Positions 45,028 through 54,142 of a stretch of DNA of 64,000 nt are shown here, piece by piece. Under the pieces are notes generated by a model. The model saw nothing but the letters and a program-made list of their open reading frames with translations. It was not told where the DNA came from and did no database searches. Source of the stretch: Azonexus sp. R2A61 (GTDB lineage: Bacteria > Pseudomonadota > Gammaproteobacteria > Burkholderiales > Rhodocyclaceae); contig NZ_JACBFO010000001.1 in NCBI RefSeq assembly GCF_021401135.1, positions 310,001 to 374,000 on the forward strand, given 5' to 3'. How positions within the stretch are numbered: position 1 is the first letter of the stretch; each line of letters opens with the position of its first letter. The translations under genes were made by a program, and so were the position numbers.

Positions 45028-46293
45028 TCAGTCGTCGTTGCGCTTGCCGATCTTGATGTCGAGCTGCTTCAGCTTGCGGTACAGATGCGTCCGTTCAAGG
45101 CCGGAACGCTCGGCCAGGCGCGTCATGTTGCCAGACTCCAGCCGCAGGTGATGTTCGAAATAGAGCTTCTCGAACGCATCCCGGGCCTCGCGCAGCGGCT
45201 GGTCGAACAGCGGCAGCAGCGACTGGCCGACGCCGTCCATTTCACTGTCCGCCGGCATCACGCGGCTCACGTCGTCGCCGCCGATCTCCTCGTCCAGCGC
45301 GGTCAGCGCCAGATTGCGCACCAACGCGTGAAGCACGTTCCAAGCGCTGTCGGCGTGGTTTTTCCAGGGCAGCGTACGCAACGCGTTGAGCGCCGCCGTC
45401 GAGAAACGACGGACCGGGACTTCGCCGCGCTCGACGAAATTGCCGAGCAGCAAGCCGGCGATTTCCGGCAGATCGTCGACATGGGCGGCCAACGGCGGCA
45501 TGCCGACCCAGATTTCCCCCAGCCGGCCCAGCAGCTTGCTGTCCCAGCCCTGCTCGGCGAGTGTCGACAAAGGCTGGGCGACGGCCGCCACCAGTTGCAG
45601 ATTGAGCTTGTCGGCGCGGTCGACCGCAAAAGCCAGGTTCATTTGCTGCATCTTGCCGAGCGCCGCCAGGTCGGGCACGAACAGGATGCCGTTGCCGATT
45701 TTTTCCAGCGCTTCCTGGGTCAGCGCGCTGCTGGTCACCGACAGGTCCAGCCAGGGCGCGCGCGGCGGCAGCAAGGTCCGGGCGACGATTTCGGCCATGC
45801 CGCCGGTCGCTCCCTTGAGCAGGACCAGCGACGCCTTGGCCGCTGCCTGTTCGAGGCGGCGACGGAATTCCTTGATGAAGTTCAGCCGCGAAAAGGCCTC
45901 CAGCGTCAGCGGCGGCCGCTGCAGCGGCGTGTCGTGCTTGAGCGCCTTCTGCACCGTTGCCAGCAATTTCTGCAGTGCGATCGGCTTCTCGAGGAAATCG
46001 AAGGCACCGAAACGGGTGGCTTCGACCGCGGTGTCGATCGTGCCGTGCCCGGACATCATCACCACCGGCATCGTCAGATGGCCGCCGGCGTGCCACTCCT
46101 TGAGCAGCGAGATGCCATCGGTGTCCGGCATCCAGATGTCGAGCAGGACCAGATCGGGGCGCAGTTCCGCCCGCACCTTGCGGGCCGCCGCCGCGTGCTC
46201 GGCGAGACGGACGTCGTAACCCTCGTCGATCAGGATTTCCGACAGCAGTTCGCGAATGCCGACTTCGTCGTCAACGACCAGAATGATGGCCAT
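45028..46293 (-). CDS. ntrX: NtrX-type response regulator with degenerate AAA+ domain
   Basis: A 421-residue partner of NtrY. The receiver is intact (D52 in LVLLDIWMPD). The central domain aligns with sigma-54 AAA+ proteins but has lost key parts: Walker A GxTGSGKE is GATGGMAE (161-168, no Lys), Walker B is ILFVPDLAAL (203-212, no DE), and no GAFTGA is present. The Fis-type HTH remains at the C-terminus (NMTRLAERSGLERTHLYRKLKQL). It probably acts without ATP hydrolysis or sigma-54. It starts at 46293 and overlaps ntrY by 23 bp. Confidence 0.88.
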   Translation of the reverse strand: MAIILVVDDEVGIRELLSEILIDEGYDVRLAEHAAAARKVRAELRPDLVLLDIWMPDTDGISLLKEWHAGGHLTMPVVMMSGHGTIDTAVEATRFGAFDFLEKPIALQKLLATVQKALKHDTPLQRPPLTLEAFSRLNFIKEFRRRLEQAAAKASLVLLKGATGGMAEIVARTLLPPRAPWLDLSVTSSALTQEALEKIGNGILFVPDLAALGKMQQMNLAFAVDRADKLNLQLVAAVAQPLSTLAEQGWDSKLLGRLGEIWVGMPPLAAHVDDLPEIAGLLLGNFVERGEVPVRRFSTAALNALRTLPWKNHADSAWNVLHALVRNLALTALDEEIGGDDVSRVMPADSEMDGVGQSLLPLFDQPLREARDAFEKLYFEHHLRLESGNMTRLAERSGLERTHLYRKLKQLDIKIGKRNDD

Positions 46294-48424
46294 GCCTGGG
46301 TTCCTCCTCCCTGACCAGGGGCAGGCGGATCTCGATCCAGGCGCCGCCCTCCGGTGCATTGCTGATTTCGATGCTGCCCTGATGTTCGTCGACGATCTTT
46401 TTGACGATGGGCAATCCCAGCCCGGTTCCCCGGGCCTTGGTAGTGACATAAGGTTCGAAGATGCGCGGCAGCAGATCGACCGGGAAACCCGGGCCATTAT
46501 CGGCAATGCGCAGCCGCGCGTTGCGCCGGCCGGCTTCGGTCGTGATTTCGATCTGCCCGTCGTCGCGCCCGTCCAGCGCATCTTCGGCGTTGCGCAGCAG
46601 ATTGTGGATGATCTGCCGCAACTGCGTCGCGTCGCCGACGACCGGCGGCAGGTGCTCGGCCAGCCGACAGTCGATCCGCGCCGTGGAACTTTCATACAGG
46701 CCGAGGACTTCGCCGACCAGTGCATTGAGGTCGAGCGGCGCCAGTTCGGGGACCGGCAGCCGCGCGTAGTCGCGGAAATCGTCGACCATGCGCTTCATCG
46801 CCTGCACCTGGTTGATGATGGTCTGCGTGCCGCGTGCCAGCATGTCGGCATCGCCATTGACCAGCTTGTCGGCCAGCTTGAACTGCAGCCGTTCGGCGGA
46901 CAGCTGGATCGGCGTCAGCGGGTTCTTGATTTCGTGCGCCAGCCGGCGCGCCACCTCGCCCCAGGCTGCGCTGCGCTGGGCGGCGATCAGCCGGGTCACG
47001 TCGTCGAACACCACCACGTCGCCACCGCTCGCCTCCGGCAACCGGGATCCGCGCAACAGCAGGACCTGCGGCATGCCGTTCGCCCGCTCCAGTTCGAGTT
47101 GCGCCTGCCATTCGTTTTCGTCGGCAGCGGCGAAATGCTCGCGGATGAATTCGCCCAGCGCATGCTGGCGCGGCCAGGCCGCAGGGTCGACGCCGATCAG
47201 CCCGGAAAAATCGTCATCGAGGATGGTCAGCGCGCTTTCGTTGACCGTGCGCAACACGAAACGACGGTCGAAGACCAGCACCCCGGCCGACAGGTTGGCG
47301 AGAATCGACTCAAGATAACCACGCGCCGATTCGAGTTCGCTGCGGTGCCGCTCGGTCTCGCGGCGGGCATCGTCGAGTTGACGGGTCATCCGGTTGAAGG
47401 ACTGGGTCAGGACACCGAGTTCGTCACCGCTGTAAACCGCCTGGCGCGGCGAGAAGTCGCCCTGCGCAACAGCCTGCGTCCCTTCGGCCAGGATGTAGAG
47501 CGGCGCCGCCAGCCGACGGGCCATCAGGTAGGCCAGCGCAAAGGCGCCGAACAGCGCGACCAGCACGGTCAACGTCAGCGTCAGCGCATAAATGCGGGTC
47601 AGTCCGTCGCGCGCCAGCTGGAGTTCCTGATAGTCGCGATAGACGTCCTGCACCGCATCGGCATCCGCCGCCAGGTTGCCGGGCACCGCCTGGGTGACGA
47701 GCAGGATGCGCGGCTCTTCGAACAACAGGCGCGAATTGACCGGTACCAGCACACGCAAGGTCAGGTGCTCGCCATCGCCGTCGATGCTGTTTACCCCCAG
47801 CGATGCCCTCGCCTGCCGCAATTCGCTCTGGGTCGGCAATTCGGGCAGGGGATTGCCAAGGTCACCGGTGGCACTGGTCAGCAACTGGCCACCGACCGAG
47901 AATAATGCCGCGCTCTGCACGCCCTTTTCCTCACGCAGCCGGAACAGCGCGGAGCGCCGTCCGGGATCGCCGACATCGGACAGTTCGATGGCCATGTCGC
48001 GGGCCTTTTCCGCCAGGTCTTCCTGCAGCGAATCGAGGACCGAACGACCCAGGTGCAAGCCCGACTCCAGCGCCTTTTCGACCCGCACGTCGAACCAGCT
48101 CTCGATCGATCGGGTGACGAACTGGACCGACACGCCATAGACCAGCGCGCCCGGCAGTACGGCGATGACACCGAACATCAGCATCAGGCGCAGCTTGAGC
48201 CGGGCACCGAAGACCTGGGCCCGGTAATCCCGCCACAGCGAGCGCAACTGCCAGCCGACCAATGCCAGCATGGCAATCGCCAGCCCGATGTTGAGCACGA
48301 TCAGCAAGGGGTAATTGCGCGAGAAGACCACGGTATCCGCAGCCGTGGACATCAACAGCAGGAACCACAGGATGCCCCCGATGGTGGCAGCCAGCGCGCC
48401 CCCGGCAGCGACGAAACGCTTCAC
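46271..48424 (-). CDS. ntrY: Sensor histidine kinase NtrY
   Basis: A 717-residue membrane kinase. Several N-terminal membrane segments enclose a periplasmic part, followed by HAMP, PAS, HisKA (LAHEIKNPLTPIQ) and HATPase. It controls NtrX, which in relatives links nitrogen or redox state and envelope functions. Translation starts at GTG 48424, overlapping the DUF4390 stop (GTGA), with GGAGG upstream. Confidence 0.93.
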   Translation of the reverse strand: MKRFVAAGGALAATIGGILWFLLLMSTAADTVVFSRNYPLLIVLNIGLAIAMLALVGWQLRSLWRDYRAQVFGARLKLRLMLMFGVIAVLPGALVYGVSVQFVTRSIESWFDVRVEKALESGLHLGRSVLDSLQEDLAEKARDMAIELSDVGDPGRRSALFRLREEKGVQSAALFSVGGQLLTSATGDLGNPLPELPTQSELRQARASLGVNSIDGDGEHLTLRVLVPVNSRLLFEEPRILLVTQAVPGNLAADADAVQDVYRDYQELQLARDGLTRIYALTLTLTVLVALFGAFALAYLMARRLAAPLYILAEGTQAVAQGDFSPRQAVYSGDELGVLTQSFNRMTRQLDDARRETERHRSELESARGYLESILANLSAGVLVFDRRFVLRTVNESALTILDDDFSGLIGVDPAAWPRQHALGEFIREHFAAADENEWQAQLELERANGMPQVLLLRGSRLPEASGGDVVVFDDVTRLIAAQRSAAWGEVARRLAHEIKNPLTPIQLSAERLQFKLADKLVNGDADMLARGTQTIINQVQAMKRMVDDFRDYARLPVPELAPLDLNALVGEVLGLYESSTARIDCRLAEHLPPVVGDATQLRQIIHNLLRNAEDALDGRDDGQIEITTEAGRRNARLRIADNGPGFPVDLLPRIFEPYVTTKARGTGLGLPIVKKIVDEHQGSIEISNAPEGGAWIEIRLPLVREEEPRHGHHSGR

Positions 48425-48990
48425 TTGGCCTCCGGCAGTGGCAAGTTCACCCGCCAGCGCTTCCAGTCGGACGACAGGTTCCACTCCTTGCTGCCCAACG
48501 CACTGATCTGGAATGGGCGCGGCAGCTGGGTGATGTCCAGGCGCAGCCGCAAGGCGGCGTCGTAGCCGTCGGCGGTCATGAGGCCGCGCTCGTTCTTGTC
48601 GATCACCGGCCAGCCGCGCAACCGCGACAGCATGCGCAAGGCTTCGCCCAGCGTGTCGAAGGACTGGTGCAGACCGCCGGTACTCAAGCGGTACTGGCGC
48701 GTCAATGCATGATAGGAAAGCCGGTAAGTCCGGCTGGTCGAAGCGATCTGCTGATCCAGCCAGTACCAGCGTTCGCGTTCGAGCACGAATTCGGCCACGA
48801 AGTACAGCGTGACCCCGCGATTGACCGCTTCTTCGAGGCGCGGACTGAGTTCGAAACGAAAATCGGCCGACAGCGCGTAGCCGTCGTCTGCTGCCTGAAG
48901 CTGCGGGTCGAGAATCTCGATTTCTGCGGTCCACGCCAGGCCCGGCAAGAAAACCAGCAGCACCAGCATTCGCCGTAGAAGATCAAGCAT
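48421..48990 (-). CDS. DUF4390 exported protein
   Basis: A 189-residue protein with a signal sequence (MLDLLRRMLVLLVFLPGLAWT). The mature part (ADFRFELSPRLEEAVNRGVTLYF, LERERWYWLDQQI) matches DUF4390, which is regularly found between rsmB and ntrY in betaproteobacteria. Its function is unknown. It overlaps rsmB by 8 bp and ntrY by 4 bp. Confidence 0.87.
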   Translation of the reverse strand: MLDLLRRMLVLLVFLPGLAWTAEIEILDPQLQAADDGYALSADFRFELSPRLEEAVNRGVTLYFVAEFVLERERWYWLDQQIASTSRTYRLSYHALTRQYRLSTGGLHQSFDTLGEALRMLSRLRGWPVIDKNERGLMTADGYDAALRLRLDITQLPRPFQISALGSKEWNLSSDWKRWRVNLPLPEAK

Positions 48991-50242
48991 GCTTTTCGAG
49001 GAGACAGTAATAGAAGCCATCGTGGTCGACATCGGGCAGCAGCTGTTCCTCGTGCAGCCGGCGAGCTTGCAACTGCTCGGCGAGGAAGCGCCCGATCTGC
49101 AGTCCGTTTTCCTCCGGAAATACCGAACAGGTCGCGTAGAGCAGTTTACCGCCCGGCCGCAGGACCTGCCACAGGGCGTCGAGAATGCGCCGCTGGGCGC
49201 CGGCAAACGAGGCGATATCGGCTTCCCGGCGCAACCATTTGGCGTCCGGATTTCGCCGCACGACGCCGCTGGCGGTGCACGGCACATCGGCCAACACCGC
49301 GTCGAAGCTGCGTCCGTCCCACCAGTGGTCGAGACGCGTGCAATCGGCCGCCTTCACCTCCGCCGTCAGATGCAGACGAGCCAGACCATCGCTGATCCGG
49401 CGACAGCGCGCCGGTTTCAGATCGAGTGCCAGCAGATCGAGCGCGTTGCGCTCGAGCAGATGCGCCGTCTTGCCGCCGGGTGCTGCACAGGCATCGAGCA
49501 CGCGACTGCCGGCGGCCGGGGCCAGCAACTCGGCGGCACGCTGCGCGCCCGGATCCTGCACCGACACGTCACCGGCGAAGAAGCCGGGGAGACGGTCGAC
49601 CGGTACCGGCTGTCCCAGCGCCAGTCCGTCCTCACCTACGGCGCGGGCAACGATGCCGGCAGCGGCCAGTCGCTCGCCGTAAACATCGCGGGCCACTCGT
49701 TGGCGGTTAACCCGCAGCCCCATCGGCGGCGGCTGGTTACCGGCGGCCACGATGGCCGGCCATTGCGCCGGATAAGCTGCCTGCAAGCGCGAAAGCCACC
49801 AGGCCGGATGCTGTGCCGAAGCCACCGGATCGTCGGCCAGCGCGGCCAGCAGTTCGTCCTGGCGGCGCAGGAAGCTGCGCAGCACGCCATTGACCAGGCC
49901 GCGGAATTTTCCGCGCAGGATATCGCCGGCCGCCGACACCGCCTGGTCGACCACGGTATGCACGGCATCCGGCCGGGTTTCCAGGCGATACAACGCGACC
50001 AGAAGCAAGGCGCGCACCTCGTCGACCGCCAGCGGCCGCTCGAGCAGCCGCGACAGCAGGAAATCGCCACGACCGCAGGCGCGCAGGCTGCCATAGACCA
50101 GATCCTGAACGGCCGGCCGGGCGCCGCTGTCCACACGGCTCAACAAGCCGTCGGCCAGACTCTGGCCGGCGAACACGGCAGCATCGATGCGGGCCGCCTC
50201 GCGCAAAGCGTAGGCGAGTGAATTGGAAGGAAGACGCGACAT
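48983..50242 (-). CDS. rsmB: 16S rRNA m5C967 methyltransferase RsmB
   Basis: A 419-residue enzyme with an N-terminal NusB-like domain (about 5-135) and a C-terminal SAM methyltransferase domain. DACAAPGGKTAHLLE is the SAM motif, DVPCTASGVVRRNPD carries one catalytic Cys (DVPC) and YATCSVFPEENG the nucleophile. It is the first gene of the rsmB-DUF4390-ntrYX-trkAH run. No strong Shine-Dalgarno is seen before the ATG. Confidence 0.95.
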   Translation of the reverse strand: MSRLPSNSLAYALREAARIDAAVFAGQSLADGLLSRVDSGARPAVQDLVYGSLRACGRGDFLLSRLLERPLAVDEVRALLLVALYRLETRPDAVHTVVDQAVSAAGDILRGKFRGLVNGVLRSFLRRQDELLAALADDPVASAQHPAWWLSRLQAAYPAQWPAIVAAGNQPPPMGLRVNRQRVARDVYGERLAAAGIVARAVGEDGLALGQPVPVDRLPGFFAGDVSVQDPGAQRAAELLAPAAGSRVLDACAAPGGKTAHLLERNALDLLALDLKPARCRRISDGLARLHLTAEVKAADCTRLDHWWDGRSFDAVLADVPCTASGVVRRNPDAKWLRREADIASFAGAQRRILDALWQVLRPGGKLLYATCSVFPEENGLQIGRFLAEQLQARRLHEEQLLPDVDHDGFYYCLLEKHA

Positions 50243-50277
50243 GGGAAGGGATTATCGCACGGGGCATAATGCCGCCC

Positions 50278-51171
50278 ATGTTTCGAATGCTGCTCGCACT
50301 CATCTTCCTGACTTCCGCGTTTCCGGCGCTCGCCTGGAATGCGGCCGGCCATCGGCTCAGCGCGGTGATCGCCTGGCAGTACATGGCGCCGGCCACCCGG
50401 GCCTTCGTCGCCGACAGCCTGCGTCTACACCCGGATCACGCCGAATGGGCCAACCGCGCCGGTGCCGCGGACACTGCGCTGATCCTGGCCGAAGCGTCGA
50501 CCTGGCCCGACCGCATCCGCCACGACACCCGGTTCCACGACGAACGCCGCGAACCGCCTGCCCTGCCGGTGGCCGGCCTGTTCGACCAGGCGCGCCATGT
50601 CGACTGGCACTACGTCGACTTTCACGACGACGGCCGACGCGGCAAGGGCAATATCGACCGGGCGCTGGCCGGGCTCGTCGAAACCCTGCGGTCGACCGGG
50701 AATCCGGCCGAAATTGCCTGGGCCCTGCCCTGGCTCGTTCACCTGGTCGGCGACCTGCATCAGCCGATGCATGTCGGCCGTGCCGAGGACGCCGGTGGCA
50801 ATGACGTGCTGGTCGAGGACAGCACGTCGCCGAAAAAGCCCTTCGTCAAACTGCACGCCTGGTGGGATGAACTGCCCGGCCGCAGCGACCTGCGCGGCAA
50901 ACGCCTGAACAAGCGCGCTGGACAACTGCTGCTGTCGCAGACCGCGGCCAGCCCGGCGTTCGACATCGACCATTGGCGCGACGAGACGCACGCCCTGCTG
51001 GCTGGCGCCTATCCGCTGCAGCAAGGAAGTGTCAGCCTGCTGATCGATGCGGATTTCCGCCGCCGAGCCGAGTCGACCGCAGCAGAACGGATCGTCAGCG
51101 CCGGCCTACGGCTCGGCCGGTTGCTCGACGACATCGTGCGTCATCGCGTTTCACGTGGAACAGCGCCATGA
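50278..51171 (+). CDS. S1/P1-type zinc nuclease, exported
   Basis: A 297-residue protein. A signal peptide (MFRMLLALIFLTSAFPALA) is followed at once by WNAAGHRLSAVIAWQ, where the mature N-terminal Trp and the His are zinc ligands in S1/P1 nucleases. Further ligands fit WHYVDFHDD, HLVGDLHQPMHVG and NDV. It degrades single-stranded nucleic acid in family members. It is divergent from rsmB and ends in an ATGA overlap with speD. Confidence 0.9.
   Translation: MFRMLLALIFLTSAFPALAWNAAGHRLSAVIAWQYMAPATRAFVADSLRLHPDHAEWANRAGAADTALILAEASTWPDRIRHDTRFHDERREPPALPVAGLFDQARHVDWHYVDFHDDGRRGKGNIDRALAGLVETLRSTGNPAEIAWALPWLVHLVGDLHQPMHVGRAEDAGGNDVLVEDSTSPKKPFVKLHAWWDELPGRSDLRGKRLNKRAGQLLLSQTAASPAFDIDHWRDETHALLAGAYPLQQGSVSLLIDADFRRRAESTAAERIVSAGLRLGRLLDDIVRHRVSRGTAP
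51148..51161. promoter_or_regulatory. parS-like ParB binding site
   Basis: GTTTCACGTGGAAC at the 3' end of the nuclease gene, 6 bp before the speD start. It has the same 14-bp sequence as the site in metH. Confidence 0.7.
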
Positions 51172-51548
51172 ACGGACTGCACCTGATCGCCGATCTGTAC
51201 GACTGCCGTTGCCGGACCAGCTTCCTGCTCGACGCCGCCGGCCTGGAAAGCTATTGCGTCGATGCCAGCCGCCGCCACGGCCTGAGCGTGGTCGGTCGGC
51301 TGTTCCACGCCTTCACCGACGAAGCCGGACAAGCCGCCGGCGTCACCGGTACCGTCGTGCTGGCCGAATCGCACCTGGCGGTACACACCTGGCCAGAGCG
51401 CCAATCGGTCACCCTGGATGTTTACGTCTGCAATTTCAGCGACGACAACAGCCAACGCGCCGAAGCGCTGTTCGCCGAAGTCTGCGCGGCGTTCCAGCCG
51501 CAGCATCGGGAAATCCGCCGGGTGACGCGCGGCCTGCCCGGCGTCTGA
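51168..51548 (+). CDS. speD: S-adenosylmethionine decarboxylase proenzyme SpeD (short form)
   Basis: A 126-residue pyruvoyl enzyme. The cleavage motif AESHLAVHTWPE contains the Ser (S68) that becomes the pyruvoyl group; H73 and the Cys in VYVCNFS (C88) complete the site. It supplies decarboxylated SAM for spermidine synthesis or related propylamine transfers. No speE is adjacent. Its stop abuts the fmt stop with no gap. Confidence 0.92.
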   Translation: MNGLHLIADLYDCRCRTSFLLDAAGLESYCVDASRRHGLSVVGRLFHAFTDEAGQAAGVTGTVVLAESHLAVHTWPERQSVTLDVYVCNFSDDNSQRAEALFAEVCAAFQPQHREIRRVTRGLPGV

Positions 51549-52472
51549 TCAGACGTCGAAACGCTGGCCGACCTGCAGCGGATGGCCGGCCAGGAACTGC
51601 TGCACCGGCAAACGCTTGCCGCCGGCCTTCTGCAGTTCACTGACGGCAAGCGCCCCGTCGCCGCAGCAAATCAGGATTTCCTTGCGGTCGACCGCAAGAA
51701 TCTGCCCAATTTCTCCTGAGGTAGCGTCGGCAACCGGCCGGGCCGCCCACAGCTTGACCGTCTGCCCGCCAAACATCGCCTGAGCCCCGGGAAAAGGATT
51801 GAAGGCACGGATATGCCGATCGATCTCCGCCGCACTTTTCGACCAATCGATCAACGCTTCGGCCTTCTCGATCTTGTGCGCGTAAGTCACGCCATCGGCG
51901 GGCTGCACCTCGGCCGGCAGCGGAAGCCCGGCCAGCGCATCGACAATCAAGCGCGCGCCGCAGGCCGCCAGCTTGTCGTGCAGGCTGGCCGTGGTGTCGT
52001 CGCCGGCGATCGGAAAAGCCTCGCGCATCAGCACCGGCCCGGTATCCAGTCCGGCTTCCATCTGCATGATGCAGACACCAGTCTGCGCATCGCCGGCCAG
52101 CAAGGCCCGCTGGATCGGCGCCGCGCCTCGCCAGCGCGGCAACAGCGACGCATGAATGTTCAAGCAACCGAAAGCCGGCAGATCGAGCACCGCCTGCGGC
52201 AGGATCAGACCGTAAGCCGCCACCACCATCGCCTCGGCACCGATCGCAGCCAGACGGGCCTGCGCCTCGGGATCCTTCAGCGTCGTCGGCTGAAACACCT
52301 CGATTCCGTGCGCCAAAGCCACCTGCTTGACCGCCGACGGCTGCAGATTCATGCCGCGCCCGGCCGGGCGATCCGGCTGGGTCAGCACCAATGCCACTTC
52401 ATGCCCGGCGGCGGCGATCGCCGCCAGCGCCTGTGCCGCAAACGCCGGCGTCCCCGCGAAGATCAGCTTCAT
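51549..52472 (-). CDS. fmt: Methionyl-tRNA formyltransferase
   Basis: A 307-residue enzyme that formylates initiator Met-t[21 protein letters not shown] carries the catalytic and 10-formyl-THF-binding residues, and the C-terminal OB-like domain is complete. It overlaps def by 4 bp, the classic def-fmt pair. Confidence 0.96.
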   Translation of the reverse strand: MKLIFAGTPAFAAQALAAIAAAGHEVALVLTQPDRPAGRGMNLQPSAVKQVALAHGIEVFQPTTLKDPEAQARLAAIGAEAMVVAAYGLILPQAVLDLPAFGCLNIHASLLPRWRGAAPIQRALLAGDAQTGVCIMQMEAGLDTGPVLMREAFPIAGDDTTASLHDKLAACGARLIVDALAGLPLPAEVQPADGVTYAHKIEKAEALIDWSKSAAEIDRHIRAFNPFPGAQAMFGGQTVKLWAARPVADATSGEIGQILAVDRKEILICCGDGALAVSELQKAGGKRLPVQQFLAGHPLQVGQRFDV

Positions 52473-52972
52473 GCGGTAACGCGCGCCTGCTTCGCCAGCT
52501 TGCTCTTGATCCGCCCCTGCTTCAGCTGCGACAGATGGTCGACAAACACCTTGCCGTTCAGATGATCGATTTCATGCTGGATGCAGACCGCCAGCAGGCC
52601 TTCGGCCTCGAGCACCTGCGCCCGGCCGTCGAGATCCAGATAGCGCACCGAAACACGCTCGGCCCGCTCGACCTTGTCGTAGATGCCGGGAACCGACAAG
52701 CATCCCTCTTCGCCGAGCGCGCTGCCGTCGCAAGCGACGATTTCCGGATTGACGAAAACACGCAGCTGGTTTTTCTCTTCCGACACATCGATCACCACCA
52801 CGCGCCGATGCACATCGACCTGGGTCGCGGCCAGGCCGATACCCGGCGCCTCGTACATGGTTTCGGCCATGTCGGCGGCCAGGCGACGAATGCCGTCGTC
52901 AATTTTCGTCACCGGAGCGGCAACTTTCTTCAGACGCGGGTCGGGAAAACGCAAAATGGGTAACAGGGACAT
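52469..52972 (-). CDS. def: Peptide deformylase
   Basis: A 167-residue metalloenzyme removing the N-terminal formyl group. The three motifs are GIGLAATQ (45-51), EEGCLS (88-93, metal ligand C91) and QHEIDH (132-137, ligands H133/H137 and catalytic E134). The gene is divergent from the LysM gene, with 141 bp of promoter region between them. Confidence 0.97.
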   Translation of the reverse strand: MSLLPILRFPDPRLKKVAAPVTKIDDGIRRLAADMAETMYEAPGIGLAATQVDVHRRVVVIDVSEEKNQLRVFVNPEIVACDGSALGEEGCLSVPGIYDKVERAERVSVRYLDLDGRAQVLEAEGLLAVCIQHEIDHLNGKVFVDHLSQLKQGRIKSKLAKQARVTA

Positions 52973-53113
52973 CGTGATAGCGGAATAAAAGCTTGCTTGC
53001 GCAAGTGATTACATGCAGAATCTAAAGCAGTTTTCGAGATGTAAACGCGCATTGCGGATGCCGATGTGACCATGAAAACCGCGGCGCGTTCCACCGGTAC
53101 GTGAGGAATATCT

Positions 53114-54142
53114 ATGGTCCGCATTATATCCGCGCTCATCCTGGCCGCCACGGCCGTTTGCGCGACAGCCGCCGAACCCCTGGAACTGGTGGACAATCCG
53201 CCCGAACGTCACGTGGTCGTCAAAGGCGACACACTCTGGGCAATTTCCGGAAAATTCCTGAAAAAACCCTGGCGCTGGCCGGAAATCTGGCAACTGAACA
53301 AGGACCAGATCAAGAATCCCCACCTGATCTACCCCGGCGACGTGGTCTGGCTCGACCTGTCGAGCGGCAATCCCCGACTGCGTCTGGGCAAACCGGTCGG
53401 CGGCGGTACCGTGAAGCTGCAACCCAAGATTTATGAATCGGTGTCCCGCGGCGCCGTTTCCAGCATTCCGGTCAACCTGATCGAACCCTTCATTTCCAAC
53501 CCGCTGATCATCGAGGAAGGCGACGACCAGTCGGTGCGCATCGTGGCGACCCAGGAAGACCGCGTGATCTCCGGCAACGGCGACAACATCTTCGCAACCG
53601 GTATTTCAGGCACCCAGGTCGTGAACTGGCATGTCTTCCGTCCCGGCAAACCGCTGAAGGATCCGGAAACCGGCAAGATCGTCGCGCATGAAGCTTTCTT
53701 CCTGGGCAGTGCCCGCCTGATCGCTCCCGGCGATCCGGCAACCCTGACCGTCACCCAGGCGAAACAGGAAATCACCCGGGGCGACTGGCTCAAGCCGGCA
53801 CCGGAGCCGGCCATCGTTGCCTACGTGCCACGCAAGCCCGACGGGCAGATCGACGCCCGCATCATGTCCATCTACGGCGGCGCCCATGAAGCCGGTGCCG
53901 GCTCGGTAGTCGCACTCAGCCGCGGCACCGCCGAAGGGGTCGAAAACGGCCATGTGCTGGCCATCTTCCGCAAGCGTGTCTCGAAGGACATCGACCTTAA
54001 CCTGCGCCGCGTCGAGACCGAAATTCCGGAGGAGCGCTATGGCCTGGCGTTTGTCTTCCGTACTTTCGAACATGTCGCCTACGCACTGATCATGGAATCG
54101 TCCAAATCGGTCATCGTCGGCGACGCAACCCGCAATCCATGA
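53114..54142 (+). CDS. LysM domain-containing exported protein
   Basis: A 342-residue protein with a signal peptide (MVRIISALILAATAVCATA) and one LysM domain (about 35-85: HVVVKGDTLWAISGKFL...IYPGDVVWL). The rest (about 100-342) is a conserved beta-rich domain seen next to dprA in betaproteobacteria. It binds peptidoglycan in the periplasm; the role beyond that is unknown. It overlaps dprA by 4 bp. Confidence 0.92.
   Translation: MVRIISALILAATAVCATAAEPLELVDNPPERHVVVKGDTLWAISGKFLKKPWRWPEIWQLNKDQIKNPHLIYPGDVVWLDLSSGNPRLRLGKPVGGGTVKLQPKIYESVSRGAVSSIPVNLIEPFISNPLIIEEGDDQSVRIVATQEDRVISGNGDNIFATGISGTQVVNWHVFRPGKPLKDPETGKIVAHEAFFLGSARLIAPGDPATLTVTQAKQEITRGDWLKPAPEPAIVAYVPRKPDGQIDARIMSIYGGAHEAGAGSVVALSRGTAEGVENGHVLAIFRKRVSKDIDLNLRRVETEIPEERYGLAFVFRTFEHVAYALIMESSKSVIVGDATRNP

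Noticed and set aside
53210-53215. CACGTG as a further parS site in the LysM gene
   Set aside because: Flanks are AACGT and GTCGT, not the parS arms.
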